The notes under the pieces are model-generated. The model was not told the origin of the DNA. It saw only the letters and a list, made by a program, of their open reading frames with translations, and ran no database searches. Source: Tenericutes bacterium HGW-Tenericutes-1 (GTDB lineage Bacteria; Bacillota_I; Bacilli_A; Izemoplasmatales; Hujiaoplasmataceae). Taken from it: 64,000 bases of DNA. The stretch's first letter is position 1, and the number at the start of each line of letters is the position of its first letter. Shown here piece after piece: positions 33,841 through 42,721 of the stretch. Location: contig PGXM01000003.1 of assembly GCA_002839155.1 (NCBI GenBank), forward strand, positions 62,001-126,000, given 5' to 3'. Made by a program: the position numbers and the translations under genes.

Positions 33841-34523
33841 ATGACAAATTTATAGCCTACACCACGAATAGTCTGAATTATATCAGGATTTGCGCCTGCC
33901 TTCGTAAGCTTTTGCCTCACTTCTTTAATATGGACATCTAACGTTCTTGTTTCGCCTAGAAAATCATATCCCCAAACACTACTAAAAATATCTTCTCTCG
34001 TCATGGTTTTATTTGGGTTTTGCATCAATAATTTGATAAGTTGAAATTCCTTGATTGTAAGTGTAATGATTTCATTGTTGAAGGTCAAAATATGTTCATT
34101 GACATCTAATTTCAATTCACCAATTTCAATAACATTCGAATCGTCTGATTTAATTGTTCTTCTTAACAATGATTTTACACGACTGATTAATTCTAAAACC
34201 CCAAATGGTTTTTGCATGTAATCGTCAGCTCCAGAATCAAGACCAATAACTTTATCAAGTTCAGTCGATTTTGCAGAGATAATCATGACAGGAATATTTT
34301 TATAATTAGAAATACCTTTTAAACGTTTTAATATCTCAATGCCATCTAAATCTGGAAGCATTATATCAAGCAAAATTAAATCAGGATGATTAACATCCAT
34401 CGCTTGAAAGAAACTTTTTCCATCGGAAAAACCCTGAATGTCAAATCCAGAATTTTGCATGGCTATTTGAATGACATGCGCAATATTAACATCGTCTTCT
34501 ACTGAATAAATAAGGGAAGCCAT
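33837..34523 (-). CDS. phoP: Phosphate-regulon response regulator (PhoP/PhoB type)
   Basis: A receiver domain with acidic pocket (EDD, residues 9-11) and phosphoacceptor D53 in LLDIMLPDLDG is followed by an OmpR-type winged helix (LTIKEFQLIKLLMQNPNKTM, ending DIIQTIRGVGYKFVI). The length, 228, is typical. With the overlapping kinase and the pst genes it should bind Pho boxes such as the TTTACA repeats before pstS. Confidence 0.93.
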   Translation of the reverse strand: MASLIYSVEDDVNIAHVIQIAMQNSGFDIQGFSDGKSFFQAMDVNHPDLILLDIMLPDLDGIEILKRLKGISNYKNIPVMIISAKSTELDKVIGLDSGADDYMQKPFGVLELISRVKSLLRRTIKSDDSNVIEIGELKLDVNEHILTFNNEIITLTIKEFQLIKLLMQNPNKTMTREDIFSSVWGYDFLGETRTLDVHIKEVRQKLTKAGANPDIIQTIRGVGYKFVI

Positions 34524-34533
34524 TTGAATCTCC

Positions 34534-35196
34534 TTAAAATATGACGTCGTGTTTATGTTCTCCTAAAATTGAAAATACAACCCATTCGCCAATATTCACG
34601 GCGTGATCACTGATTCGTTCTAAATATTTAGCTACCATCATTAAGTATAACGCATAATCTGCATCAATTTCATTATTTCGAATCGCTTGAGCGACAATTT
34701 TTTTAACTTGTAAAAAATATTCGTCGACTTCGTCATCATCATTAATGACCTCATAAGCAAGTTCTAAATTCCGAGTGACAAACGAATCTAAAGCTTTTTT
34801 GATCATCTTTTGGGATGCCTCAGTCATTAATGCCATTTGTTTAACTGTATAAGGTTTTGTATTTTCTTGCATGAAGATAGTCATTTTCGAAATATCAGCC
34901 GCATGGTCACCAATTCGTTCTAAATCGGTAATCATTTTTAGTACGGCAGTAATTAATCTTAAATCCTTGGCAACAGGTTGTTCTTTCAAAATGATTTGAA
35001 GACATTTTTTCTCTATAATTATTTCATAATCATTAACGATTTTATCTTTTTTGATGGTAGCTTGAGCTAATTCCCCATCCATCGTTAAAAATGACTTTAA
35101 ACCATCTTTGATATTTGATATAACTTCATCGCCCATTTTAATTAAATCTATTTTCAAATCTTCCAATTCTTTCTCGAATTGTACTCTATACGTCAT
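34534..35196 (-). CDS. phoU: Phosphate signalling protein PhoU
   Basis: The 220 residues form two three-helix bundles with the repeated metal-binding pattern DLERIGDHAADI and YLERISDHAVNIGEW. PhoU links the Pst transporter state to the PhoR kinase. It lies between pstB and phoP, as usual, with AGAGGG before the ATG. Confidence 0.96.
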   Translation of the reverse strand: MTYRVQFEKELEDLKIDLIKMGDEVISNIKDGLKSFLTMDGELAQATIKKDKIVNDYEIIIEKKCLQIILKEQPVAKDLRLITAVLKMITDLERIGDHAADISKMTIFMQENTKPYTVKQMALMTEASQKMIKKALDSFVTRNLELAYEVINDDDEVDEYFLQVKKIVAQAIRNNEIDADYALYLMMVAKYLERISDHAVNIGEWVVFSILGEHKHDVIF

Positions 35197-35245
35197 ATTA
35201 TCCCTCTTTCTTTCATTATACCGTTAAATGAAATGATTTACAATT

Positions 35246-36013
35246 TTATCCGAATCGGCCGGTAATATAATCTTCGGTTTTTGGGTTTTTTGGATGACTA
35301 AATAGTTCACTAGTTTTACCGTATTCGATAATTTCACCCATCAAAAAGAATGCGGTATAATCTGATATTCTTAAAGCTTGTTGCATATTATGAGTTACGA
35401 TAATAATCGTATAATCTTTTTTTAATTCCGTAATTAATTCTTCAATTTTTGCAGTTGCGATGGGATCTAAAGCACTGGTTGGCTCATCCATTAGAATGAC
35501 ATCAGGGGACATCGCAATCGCTCTTGCGATACAAAGCCGTTGTTGCTGCCCACCAGAAAGACTTAAGGCGCTTTCTTTTAAACGATCTTTTACTTCTTCA
35601 TATAACGCTGCATCAACTAAAGCTTTTTTAACTGCTGCTTGTAAGATGTTTTTATCTTTGATGCCTTGACATTTAAGTCCATAAGCAACATTTTCATAAA
35701 TACTCATCGGAAAGGGATTGGGTTTTTGAAATACCATTCCGATTCTTCGTCTTAAATCGATGACATCTGATTCTTGTGAATAGATATTTTCTTCTCCATA
35801 ATAAATGGATCCATCAACTTTACAATTAGGAATTAAATCATTCATTCGATTTAACGTTCTAAGAAACGTTGATTTTCCACACCCTGATGGCCCGATTAAA
35901 GCAGTAACTTGTTTATTATGAATATCAATATTGATATCATTTAATGCTAATTTATTGCCATAAAAAAGTGTTAAATTTTCGATGCTAAATGCACCCTCTA
36001 CAAATTGCTTCAT
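35246..36013 (-). CDS. pstB: Phosphate ABC transporter ATP-binding protein
   Basis: Walker A is GPSGCGKST (41-49), the signature [15 protein letters not shown], Walker [14 protein letters not shown] and the switch His in [32 protein letters not shown] is diagnostic for PstB. The 255-residue length is standard. Its ATG overlaps the pstA TGA stop. Confidence 0.97.
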   Translation of the reverse strand: MKQFVEGAFSIENLTLFYGNKLALNDINIDIHNKQVTALIGPSGCGKSTFLRTLNRMNDLIPNCKVDGSIYYGEENIYSQESDVIDLRRRIGMVFQKPNPFPMSIYENVAYGLKCQGIKDKNILQAAVKKALVDAALYEEVKDRLKESALSLSGGQQQRLCIARAIAMSPDVILMDEPTSALDPIATAKIEELITELKKDYTIIIVTHNMQQALRISDYTAFFLMGEIIEYGKTSELFSHPKNPKTEDYITGRFG

Positions 36014-37227
36014 GAACTCACTCCCATTTTTCGTTTCATATATCTACCTGAAATAATTTTAATCAAGATATTTAAGATAACAACGATAAACATAATGATA
36101 ATTGCAATCGTTGCAGATAGTTCAATATTTGCTGGTTCATCGGTCATCATCGCCCAGATATGAACTGCAAGTGATGTCGACTTTCCGGTTAAAGAGACCT
36201 CATCTTTAATAGCGGTTCCGATGGCGAAAACTAACGCAGCGGATTCACCGATAATGCGGCCGATGGCTAATAGTGTAGCCGTCATAATTCCTGGAACCGC
36301 TGATGGTAAAACAATTTGAAATGTTGTTTGTGTTTTACTTGCGCCTAAAGCAAGTGATGCTTGCCTGTAATCATCTGGGATAACTTTTAAACTCTCTTCA
36401 GTTGTTCTTATAATGATTGGTAATAAAATGACTGCCAGTGTCATCGCTCCCGATAATAAATTCCCACCGGTTGCACTTGTTAATTTAACGGTTAATGGAA
36501 CGAAAACTGCTAGTCCCATTAAACCGTATATAATTGATGGTACTCCCGTTAATGTTTCGATGAGCGATCGCATTAATTTAGTGACTTTATTGGCTGGCGC
36601 GTATTCATTTAAATAGATCGCTGCCGCTATGCCAATCGGTAGAGCAAATGCCAAGGTTAATACAATTAGATATAACGTTGTAATAATTGAACCTCGAATT
36701 CCTCCGCCCTCAGTTTGAAACTCGATTTCGCGTAATGAATCATTCGCTTCAAGATAATTAATCATATTTTCTGAACCATAACGTGATAGCGCAGTAGGAT
36801 ATTCATCAAAAGCAATTCGAATAATGTGGTACTCATCTCTTAATTCAATCGGATCATTGCCAATGCCTTTATCTCTTACTTTATATAAAGGACTATCTTT
36901 ATCAACAAACTCGACCTTAACCACTGTTCTTCCTAATAAATCAGTAGTATCTGATAAAGCAACACCCCATTTGGGTGAATAATACGTATTCTCATCAAAT
37001 TCAATCGTAGGTTCACAATTACAGAGCCTTACATTGTCATATAAATCCGCCACATATCCTTGTGATTCGAAGTTTTCAACAAGTAAATCAACGTTTAATA
37101 GTTTAAATCCTTGTCCAAAGATAAATATTAGTATTCCTAATAGGGTAATTAAGCTAACCGTTGAAGATAGATAAGTGATGGAGTTAAGAACAAAATCACT
37201 TGCTTTCCTTTTTTTATTCTTTGACAT
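36010..37227 (-). CDS. pstA: Phosphate ABC transporter permease PstA with large extracytoplasmic insertion
   Basis: The C-terminal 230 residues are ordinary PstA ([37 protein letters not shown], the EAA loop [22 protein letters not shown]). The protein is 405 residues, about 110 more than usual. The extra part lies between the first membrane segment (about 19-38) and the next (about 180-200): about 130 residues facing outside, with a CNC motif (residues 69-71) and many charged residues. It stops at TGA and overlaps pstB. The start overlaps pstC by 14 bases. Confidence 0.92.
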   Translation of the reverse strand: MSKNKKRKASDFVLNSITYLSSTVSLITLLGILIFIFGQGFKLLNVDLLVENFESQGYVADLYDNVRLCNCEPTIEFDENTYYSPKWGVALSDTTDLLGRTVVKVEFVDKDSPLYKVRDKGIGNDPIELRDEYHIIRIAFDEYPTALSRYGSENMINYLEANDSLREIEFQTEGGGIRGSIITTLYLIVLTLAFALPIGIAAAIYLNEYAPANKVTKLMRSLIETLTGVPSIIYGLMGLAVFVPLTVKLTSATGGNLLSGAMTLAVILLPIIIRTTEESLKVIPDDYRQASLALGASKTQTTFQIVLPSAVPGIMTATLLAIGRIIGESAALVFAIGTAIKDEVSLTGKSTSLAVHIWAMMTDEPANIELSATIAIIIMFIVVILNILIKIISGRYMKRKMGVSS

Positions 37228-38176
37228 TCACCACACCTACCCTTCGCTTAATGGAATTTAACAATAGATTTGTTAATAAGATGACAACCATTAATACCAA
37301 CCCAACTGAAAAGCGAATATCATAGTCAATTCCGGTTGTTTCTTTTAAACCTTCTAACATAATGGTTGTTAAGGTAGAGGTTGTATCAAGTAAATCAAAA
37401 GATATTCCCGCTCTTCTTCCACCCGCAACTAACGAAACAGCGGTTGCTTCTCCTAAAGAACGACCAATGCCTAAAATCGCTGCGGTAAATATTCCTGATT
37501 TAGCAGAGGATAATATAACTTTAAAATTGGTTTGAGTTTTACTGGCCCCTAATGCTAACGATCCTTGTTCGATTGATTTATCAACTGATCTTATTGCCAC
37601 TTCAGAAATCGTCGTGATGGTTGGAATCGTCATGAGCGCTAAAACAATGACAACTGAGAGAATCGAATTTCCACCTTTGGATTGATATCCGATTAATGCG
37701 CTGAAATCGTATACAAGTTTTAGAATGACACCCGCTCCAAACAATCCGAAGACTATCGAAGGAATTGATGCCAAAGTTTCTATGACCGTTCTCAAGACTT
37801 TCGCTAATGGTTTTGGAGCTATTTTTGCAATAAATAACGCGGTTAAGACACCTACAGGAAATGAAATAGCTAACGATAACAGCGTAATGAATAAGGTAGA
37901 TATAATAATAAAACCAATGCTATATAAATTCGATGCAAAGGTTTCGCCAATTAACCAAATATCACCGGTTAAAAAAGAGAATAAACTGACTCTGCCAACA
38001 CCTAAATTATCCGTTGTAAAAGGAATAACGCCTCTTACTAGAACAATACCAGCAATGACAAAGATGAATGAAGCAGATAGTATCGTCGCTGACATAAAGA
38101 TAATTTTAGCGATTTTATCCGTTATTTTCCCTTTTGAAGTACTTCTAAATTGTAATTTTTTTGCCTCTGCAATCAT
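37214..38176 (-). CDS. pstC: Phosphate ABC transporter permease PstC
   Basis: The ATG at 38176 (320 residues, MIAEAKKLQF) has AAGGAGG 8 bases upstream; the frame is open to 38263, but that would overlap pstS and contain a hairpin. Six membrane segments, TLASIPSIVFGLFGAGV and the EAA loop [22 protein letters not shown] mark it as PstC. It forms the channel with PstA. An attenuator-like hairpin separates it from pstS. Confidence 0.93.
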   Translation of the reverse strand: MIAEAKKLQFRSTSKGKITDKIAKIIFMSATILSASFIFVIAGIVLVRGVIPFTTDNLGVGRVSLFSFLTGDIWLIGETFASNLYSIGFIIISTLFITLLSLAISFPVGVLTALFIAKIAPKPLAKVLRTVIETLASIPSIVFGLFGAGVILKLVYDFSALIGYQSKGGNSILSVVIVLALMTIPTITTISEVAIRSVDKSIEQGSLALGASKTQTNFKVILSSAKSGIFTAAILGIGRSLGEATAVSLVAGGRRAGISFDLLDTTSTLTTIMLEGLKETTGIDYDIRFSVGLVLMVVILLTNLLLNSIKRRVGVVNVKE

Positions 38177-38198
38177 CGATGCACCCTCCTTATGAGAT

Positions 38199-38230
38199 GG
38201 AAAAAGAACCTTTTCGGTCCTTTTTTTTAT
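38199..38230 (-). terminator. Hairpin between pstS and pstC, probable partial terminator
   Basis: On the minus strand AAAAAGGACC pairs with GGTTCTTTTT (one G-T) around a GAAAA loop, with the 3' arm itself ending in five T. It starts 15-20 bases after the pstS stop and would let PstS be made in excess over the membrane components. Confidence 0.7.
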
Positions 38231-38241
38231 ATCATTAATAA

Positions 38242-39189
38242 TTATCCTTGAATGTCTGCCCAAGTGGTGTAAGTACCATCATACATTTTCTTTAAATCTT
38301 CAGCAGTTACACCTGTTAAAGGATTATTTAAATTAACGATTGCAACGATTGCGTCCCAAGCTAATTGACCTCTTTGAATGGCTGGAACTTCTAACTCTGC
38401 ACCTCTAAAGTTACGTGATGCGAAACCAACATCTTTACCAACGGACGTATCTTTGATTGCTGGATCATTGGTTCTTTTATAAGCATCACTTGAACCAGTG
38501 TGATCATGTTCAGCGACGAAGTTTCCACATTTTGGCATGAACGCTGCAGTTAAAGCTTGAGCGACTTTTTGAATTGAATCTGATCCACCAAAACGAACTG
38601 TAATATCAGAGTTGTCTTGAATACAAACATCGTGATTTGCTTTAATTGAATCCCATGTCGTTGTACTTGGTAAAGCAATTGCACCTTGATTGTTAATGAT
38701 ATCTCCACCATCGGTTGTTCCTAAGAAAGCAACGAATGCATTGACGATATCTTCAACATCTTGACTTGGATAGTCTCCATCCGCACGAAGCATCCACATG
38801 AAAGGACGTTTTAATCCATACGTGTCGTTAATAACATTGGCTTCTGTTGGAGCAACTCCATTGAAGCTAAGACCCTTGATAGTGTTATTAACACTTGATA
38901 ATGATACATAACCAATACCGTATTCATCGATACCGATGGTTGATAATATTCCGGTATTATCTTTAATTAAGAATCCTTCTACTAAGACTGAATCGCTTGT
39001 AGCAGCTTCAGCAAAGCCGATGCCTTCCATGAATCCTGTACGTGTTCCAGAAGTGGTATCACGGGTATAGACGTTAATAGTTTTTGTTTCGTCGAATGAT
39101 GATGTTGAAACGGTGGTCGTTTTTTCGCCACATGCAATAAGCGAAACACCTAATAAAAGCATTGTTAGTATTGATAATATTTTTTTCAT
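38242..39189 (-). CDS. pstS: Phosphate-binding lipoprotein PstS, apparently circularly permuted
   Basis: The 315 residues have a lipoprotein signal (Cys20 in LIAC). The fold segments come in rotated order. Residues 37-175 hold what is normally the second half: YTRDTTSGTR (phosphate loop, 41-50), YGIGYVSLSSV (90-100), NDTYGLKRPFMWML (121-134). Residues 197-315 hold what is normally the first half: GGSDSIQKVAQALTAAF (201-217), TGSSDA (231-236), VGFASR (254-259), then NPLTGVTAEDLKKMYDGTYT and W310. In ordinary PstS the last segment leads directly into the first. The protein is otherwise complete, so it should bind phosphate. It heads the pst operon behind Pho-box-like repeats. Confidence 0.9.
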   Translation of the reverse strand: MKKILSILTMLLLGVSLIACGEKTTTVSTSSFDETKTINVYTRDTTSGTRTGFMEGIGFAEAATSDSVLVEGFLIKDNTGILSTIGIDEYGIGYVSLSSVNNTIKGLSFNGVAPTEANVINDTYGLKRPFMWMLRADGDYPSQDVEDIVNAFVAFLGTTDGGDIINNQGAIALPSTTTWDSIKANHDVCIQDNSDITVRFGGSDSIQKVAQALTAAFMPKCGNFVAEHDHTGSSDAYKRTNDPAIKDTSVGKDVGFASRNFRGAELEVPAIQRGQLAWDAIVAIVNLNNPLTGVTAEDLKKMYDGTYTTWADIQG

Positions 39190-39265
39190 TTTAATCTCCT
39201 TATGATTTTGATTTATTTGACACTCTCATTTTAATTGAATCAAACAATTATCAATATCGAAAGAA

Positions 39266-39292
39266 TGTAAAGCAATGTAAATTTTGCGTAAA
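39266..39292 (-). promoter_or_regulatory. Pho-box-like direct repeats upstream of pstS
   Basis: On the minus strand TTTACG (39287-39292), TTTACA (39276-39281) and TTTACA (39266-39271) are spaced 10-11 bases apart, fitting the TT(A/T/C)ACA direct repeats bound by PhoP in Bacillus. They lie about 80 bases before the pstS start and next to the terminator of the preceding operon. Confidence 0.65.
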
Positions 39293-39313
39293 AAAAATCG
39301 CTTTTACAAGCGA
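39290..39313 (-). terminator. Terminator of the folD-purB-FIVAR-pspC operon
   Basis: On the minus strand TCGCTT pairs with AAGCGA around a 4-base loop, followed by eight T. It lies 5 bases after the pspC stop, and its T tail abuts the distal Pho-box-like repeat. Confidence 0.85.
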
Positions 39314-39317
39314 CTCT

Positions 39318-39578
39318 TTATTTATCATATTTTGCGAATGGATCATCGTTATCATTGACAACTTTTTCTTTTTTCAAAACGACACTCTTGGGTTCCATGA
39401 CAATTGCCATGATAATATAGGCTAATACACCCGTTCCAGCTAAAAATACAAGTAACACCCATATAACTCTTATTAAAGTCACATCAGCTTCAAGATAATC
39501 AGCCAATCCAGAACACACACCAAAGATTTTTTGATTGTCTGTATCACGATATAATTTTCTTGTGTTATTGTTAGACAT
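39318..39578 (-). CDS. PspC domain protein
   Basis: The 86 residues begin KLYRDTDNQKIFGVCSGLADYLEADVTLIRVIW (in parts 8-40), the PspC core, followed by one membrane segment (WVLLVFLAGTGVLAYIIMAIVM) and a charged tail. PspC proteins sense or respond to envelope stress. GGAGG precedes the ATG. The gene follows the FIVAR surface protein by 28 bases and is the last gene of the operon. Confidence 0.92.
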   Translation of the reverse strand: MSNNNTRKLYRDTDNQKIFGVCSGLADYLEADVTLIRVIWVLLVFLAGTGVLAYIIMAIVMEPKSVVLKKEKVVNDNDDPFAKYDK

Positions 39579-39606
39579 GTTTTCACCTCCTAGATAATCA
39601 TAATAA

Positions 39607-41550
39607 TTAAATTTGTTTTGCTTTTCTAATTCTATTTATAACTTTAGATGGTTCGACATTTGTCGATAACAATACAAATGCAATACCAATCGTTAATGCC
39701 GGTAAACTAACAACTAAGATAAATGTGGATGTTTTTACTTTCGCCTTAATAATCATTGGAATTTCTTCATAAAGTCCATTGGCGAGCTCAACGCGAATAA
39801 CGGCTTGTCCGTAATCAAACCCTTCAACCATACCTTCCGAAGATACTTGTACAATATCAGGGTTGCTTGAATAATATCCTACAACCGTTGAATCGCCAAC
39901 AACGACAAATTGATTGATATCAATGCTTCCACGCATCGCTTGAAGAACAACGGGTGATAATTTGGTTCTAAGCAACTTAATAGCTTCATCAAGTTTTAAA
40001 TATAATTCATCAACTTCTTTTTGTGAAACATTCAAATCAAGAATGAAAGCAACGGTTGTATCTAAAATCGATTGAAGATATCCAAAGGAAGTTAAGGTAT
40101 AATCTGTTGCTTTTAATGATTTTGTAGAATCAATCAATTGAATCAAAAGTGTTTTATCAGCTAGATTTATCAATAGAGTCTCAGCGAATAACGCCTCTTG
40201 AAAAGTGGCATTTGCTATAGCTTGCGTCGTATTAGGGCTTAGGATTACTGAATGAATATCAGATAATTTTACTTGAAATAATGCAATTGAATTAGGTGTA
40301 TAATTCGTTAAATCAATCAATAACAATTGATCATATTGATTTTGTAAATCGGTAATATTTCCTCGCTCAACGAGTAAATCTAAAGCGTTTTGAATGGTCG
40401 CAACCAATGAATCAACTTCAGCTTGCGTGACATTCAAATTTGAAATGACATTATTGACAAATAAGTAGGTTCCATAATCTAATACCGCTGCTTTGAACAG
40501 ATTATGCGATTCTTCAGTATAAAGTAATCGTTCTTCGTAATAGGCAAGCAAGGCTAATGTATTCAGTGTTTCAAGAGTTGAAACATCTGCGAGTTCTACC
40601 AACACATCACGTAAAGAATCTAAATCTCCTAATGCGTTAATGACATCATACCATAACGCGTTTGGATCGTTGATGACCGCTTCAATCAGATCAAGCCCTT
40701 CATTAAATGCATCAATTGAATTAGGTGTATAAGAAGAGAGATCAAAAGTTTTCGCTGTATTAAATGCATTAATAAATATTGATTTATCAGTTCTTAAAAC
40801 AAGCAAATCTAAAGCAATTGTGATTTGATTAATGGCAGCCTCAGCTTCTTCGACGCTCGCATCATTGAATTGATAGATTTCATTAACTGTCATTGTATAA
40901 GGGGCGACGTCAATTGTATCAAATGCATTGAACGCATCCGTATATAAAGCAAACGAGTTGGGTGTATAAAGTGTCCCATCGGATGTAGAAATCGTTATAG
41001 CCTGGGACATAAGATCATTAAGATTGGTTTTATCTGCGAGTAAGACTAATAAATCATAAGATAATTCGATGTCTGTTTCTAAAGCCAATATTACAGTATC
41101 TCCAGAACGAGGATTATTTAATATGGCTTCAATTCGATCAAGTTCATCATGAAAATCCGTTCTTGAACGTAATGTATAGGTTGTTAAATTAGAAGAATCC
41201 GCAACTTGAAAGTCAACATTAATCACAGCGTGAGCTAATTTCGTCACTAGATTATTTTGTAATGTTTGTAAATCAAGTGTCAATTGATCCACAATGGTTT
41301 GTTCAACCAAAGGGTCTGATATAACGCTATCAACATAAACCAAGCCACCCAGTAATGCCAAATCGGTATTAAATGCAGCGATTGATGAATCCATATAAGA
41401 AGAAGAATCATCGATAATTGATTGAATATGATTTCTTTCAATGATTAAATCGGTTTTAATAGCTTCAGCGTAAACAGAAGACAATGATAAAAACAAGGAT
41501 GTCAATCCTGTTAATATCAAATATAGAATTACTTTATATCTTCTATTCAC
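39607..41550 (-). CDS. Secreted membrane-anchored FIVAR-repeat surface protein
   Basis: The 647-residue protein starts at GTG with AGGAGG 6 bases upstream. A signal peptide ends near SVYA (about residue 28) and a C-terminal membrane segment (about 610-630) is followed by a basic tail. The middle has about six FIVAR-like helical repeats of 65-90 residues, for example YTPNSIDAFNEGLDLIEAVI and YTPNSIALFQVKLSDIHSVI, then an Ig-like domain (VVVGDSTVVGYYSSNPDIVQV, in parts, about 560-600). FIVAR repeats occur in adhesins of Gram-positive bacteria. It sits 10 bases after the MalY-like gene. Likely an adhesin or surface spacer (inference). Confidence 0.88.
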   Translation of the reverse strand: MNRRYKVILYLILTGLTSLFLSLSSVYAEAIKTDLIIERNHIQSIIDDSSSYMDSSIAAFNTDLALLGGLVYVDSVISDPLVEQTIVDQLTLDLQTLQNNLVTKLAHAVINVDFQVADSSNLTTYTLRSRTDFHDELDRIEAILNNPRSGDTVILALETDIELSYDLLVLLADKTNLNDLMSQAITISTSDGTLYTPNSFALYTDAFNAFDTIDVAPYTMTVNEIYQFNDASVEEAEAAINQITIALDLLVLRTDKSIFINAFNTAKTFDLSSYTPNSIDAFNEGLDLIEAVINDPNALWYDVINALGDLDSLRDVLVELADVSTLETLNTLALLAYYEERLLYTEESHNLFKAAVLDYGTYLFVNNVISNLNVTQAEVDSLVATIQNALDLLVERGNITDLQNQYDQLLLIDLTNYTPNSIALFQVKLSDIHSVILSPNTTQAIANATFQEALFAETLLINLADKTLLIQLIDSTKSLKATDYTLTSFGYLQSILDTTVAFILDLNVSQKEVDELYLKLDEAIKLLRTKLSPVVLQAMRGSIDINQFVVVGDSTVVGYYSSNPDIVQVSSEGMVEGFDYGQAVIRVELANGLYEEIPMIIKAKVKTSTFILVVSLPALTIGIAFVLLSTNVEPSKVINRIRKAKQI

Positions 41551-41560
41551 CTAAGTCCTC

Positions 41561-42715
41561 CTAAAATAAAACTTGATAAGCTTTTTCTAAGCGATATAAT
41601 ACTTTTTCAATAACGAGTCTTGAAGATGCAATATTCAACCGGTAGTAATATTGGCCGGCTTCGCCAAATAAAATGCCATCTTCACCTAAAACTTTCGCAG
41701 TTGTTTCAAAGAAATCTACGACTGGCATTGCTAATTGCCTGCAATCTAACCACATGAGATAAGTTCCTTCCATCAAAGTCACCTTAATTCTTGGCATTCT
41801 TTCTTCAATGAAATTTTTTATTAATTGGTAATTATATTCAACATAAGGAATTACTTCTTCAAGCCATTCTTCTCCTTTTTCATACGCCGCTAAGACAGCA
41901 GTCGTCGCAAAGATATTCATGGCACCTAAATGGAGACACTCCATTCTTTTTTTAATGACCTCATACATATGATCATTTCCAGGAATTATAAATGCAACAC
42001 CGTTATTCGCTAAATTAAACGTCTTGGTCGCAGAAATGAGTGTGACCGTGTAATCTCTTGTTCTTTCATTCACATTGAAAAATGGAATATGTTGAAAACC
42101 TGGCATAATTAAATCCGAATGAATTTCATCACTGATGACTAATACATGGTATTTTTCGCATAAAGAAGCGATTTTCCGTTGTTCTTCCAGTGTCCAAACT
42201 CGACCTGTAGGGTTATGAGGTGAACAATGTAAAAATACTTTTGATTGAGATAAACAACGCTCTAAATCTTCGAAATCAATTTCAAAATGATGATTTGAAT
42301 CGATTAGACGATTGTATATAATATTGCGTTTTACCCCATTCACAGCTGGCGGAAAATTCATATACGTTGGGGCCATTATTGTCACTGTGTCACCTTCGTT
42401 AGTTAATGACAACAGTACCAAAGATACCGCTGAAACAACGCTATAATACGTTAACATTTTTTTAGGATTGTAATCAACATCTTGACGTTTTTTATACCAA
42501 TTAGAGACGGCGTTAAACAATCTATCTGGAATATATGAATATCCAAAAATTGGATGTTCAGCGCGTTTTTTGATGGCTTCTACAATGGGAGGCGCAACAG
42601 CGAAATCCATATCCGCTACCCACATGCAAATCATATCTTCACAGTTCTTATAATCATTTTTAATGCTACAAGTATTTTCTCTACAGATGATTTGATCCAA
42701 ATCAAATTTGCTCAT
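41561..42715 (-). CDS. PatB/MalY-type aminotransferase-like C-S lyase
   Basis: The 384-residue PLP enzyme of fold type I shows MWVADMDFAVAPPIVEAI and HCSPHNPTGRVWTLEE, the PLP Lys in SATKTFNLANNG and RLNIASSR for the substrate carboxylate. Family members (MalY, PatB, cystathionine beta-lyase) split cystathionine or cysteine conjugates, and some also act as aminotransferases or regulators. It lies 6 bases after purB. The exact reaction is not determinable from the sequence. Confidence 0.9.
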   Translation of the reverse strand: MSKFDLDQIICRENTCSIKNDYKNCEDMICMWVADMDFAVAPPIVEAIKKRAEHPIFGYSYIPDRLFNAVSNWYKKRQDVDYNPKKMLTYYSVVSAVSLVLLSLTNEGDTVTIMAPTYMNFPPAVNGVKRNIIYNRLIDSNHHFEIDFEDLERCLSQSKVFLHCSPHNPTGRVWTLEEQRKIASLCEKYHVLVISDEIHSDLIMPGFQHIPFFNVNERTRDYTVTLISATKTFNLANNGVAFIIPGNDHMYEVIKKRMECLHLGAMNIFATTAVLAAYEKGEEWLEEVIPYVEYNYQLIKNFIEERMPRIKVTLMEGTYLMWLDCRQLAMPVVDFFETTAKVLGEDGILFGEAGQYYYRLNIASSRLVIEKVLYRLEKAYQVLF

Positions 42716-42721
42716 GTTATA

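Noticed and set aside
37214-38263. 349-residue PstC starting at 38263
   Set aside because: The extension overlaps pstS and the attenuator hairpin, and a strong Shine-Dalgarno sequence sits before the ATG at 38176.
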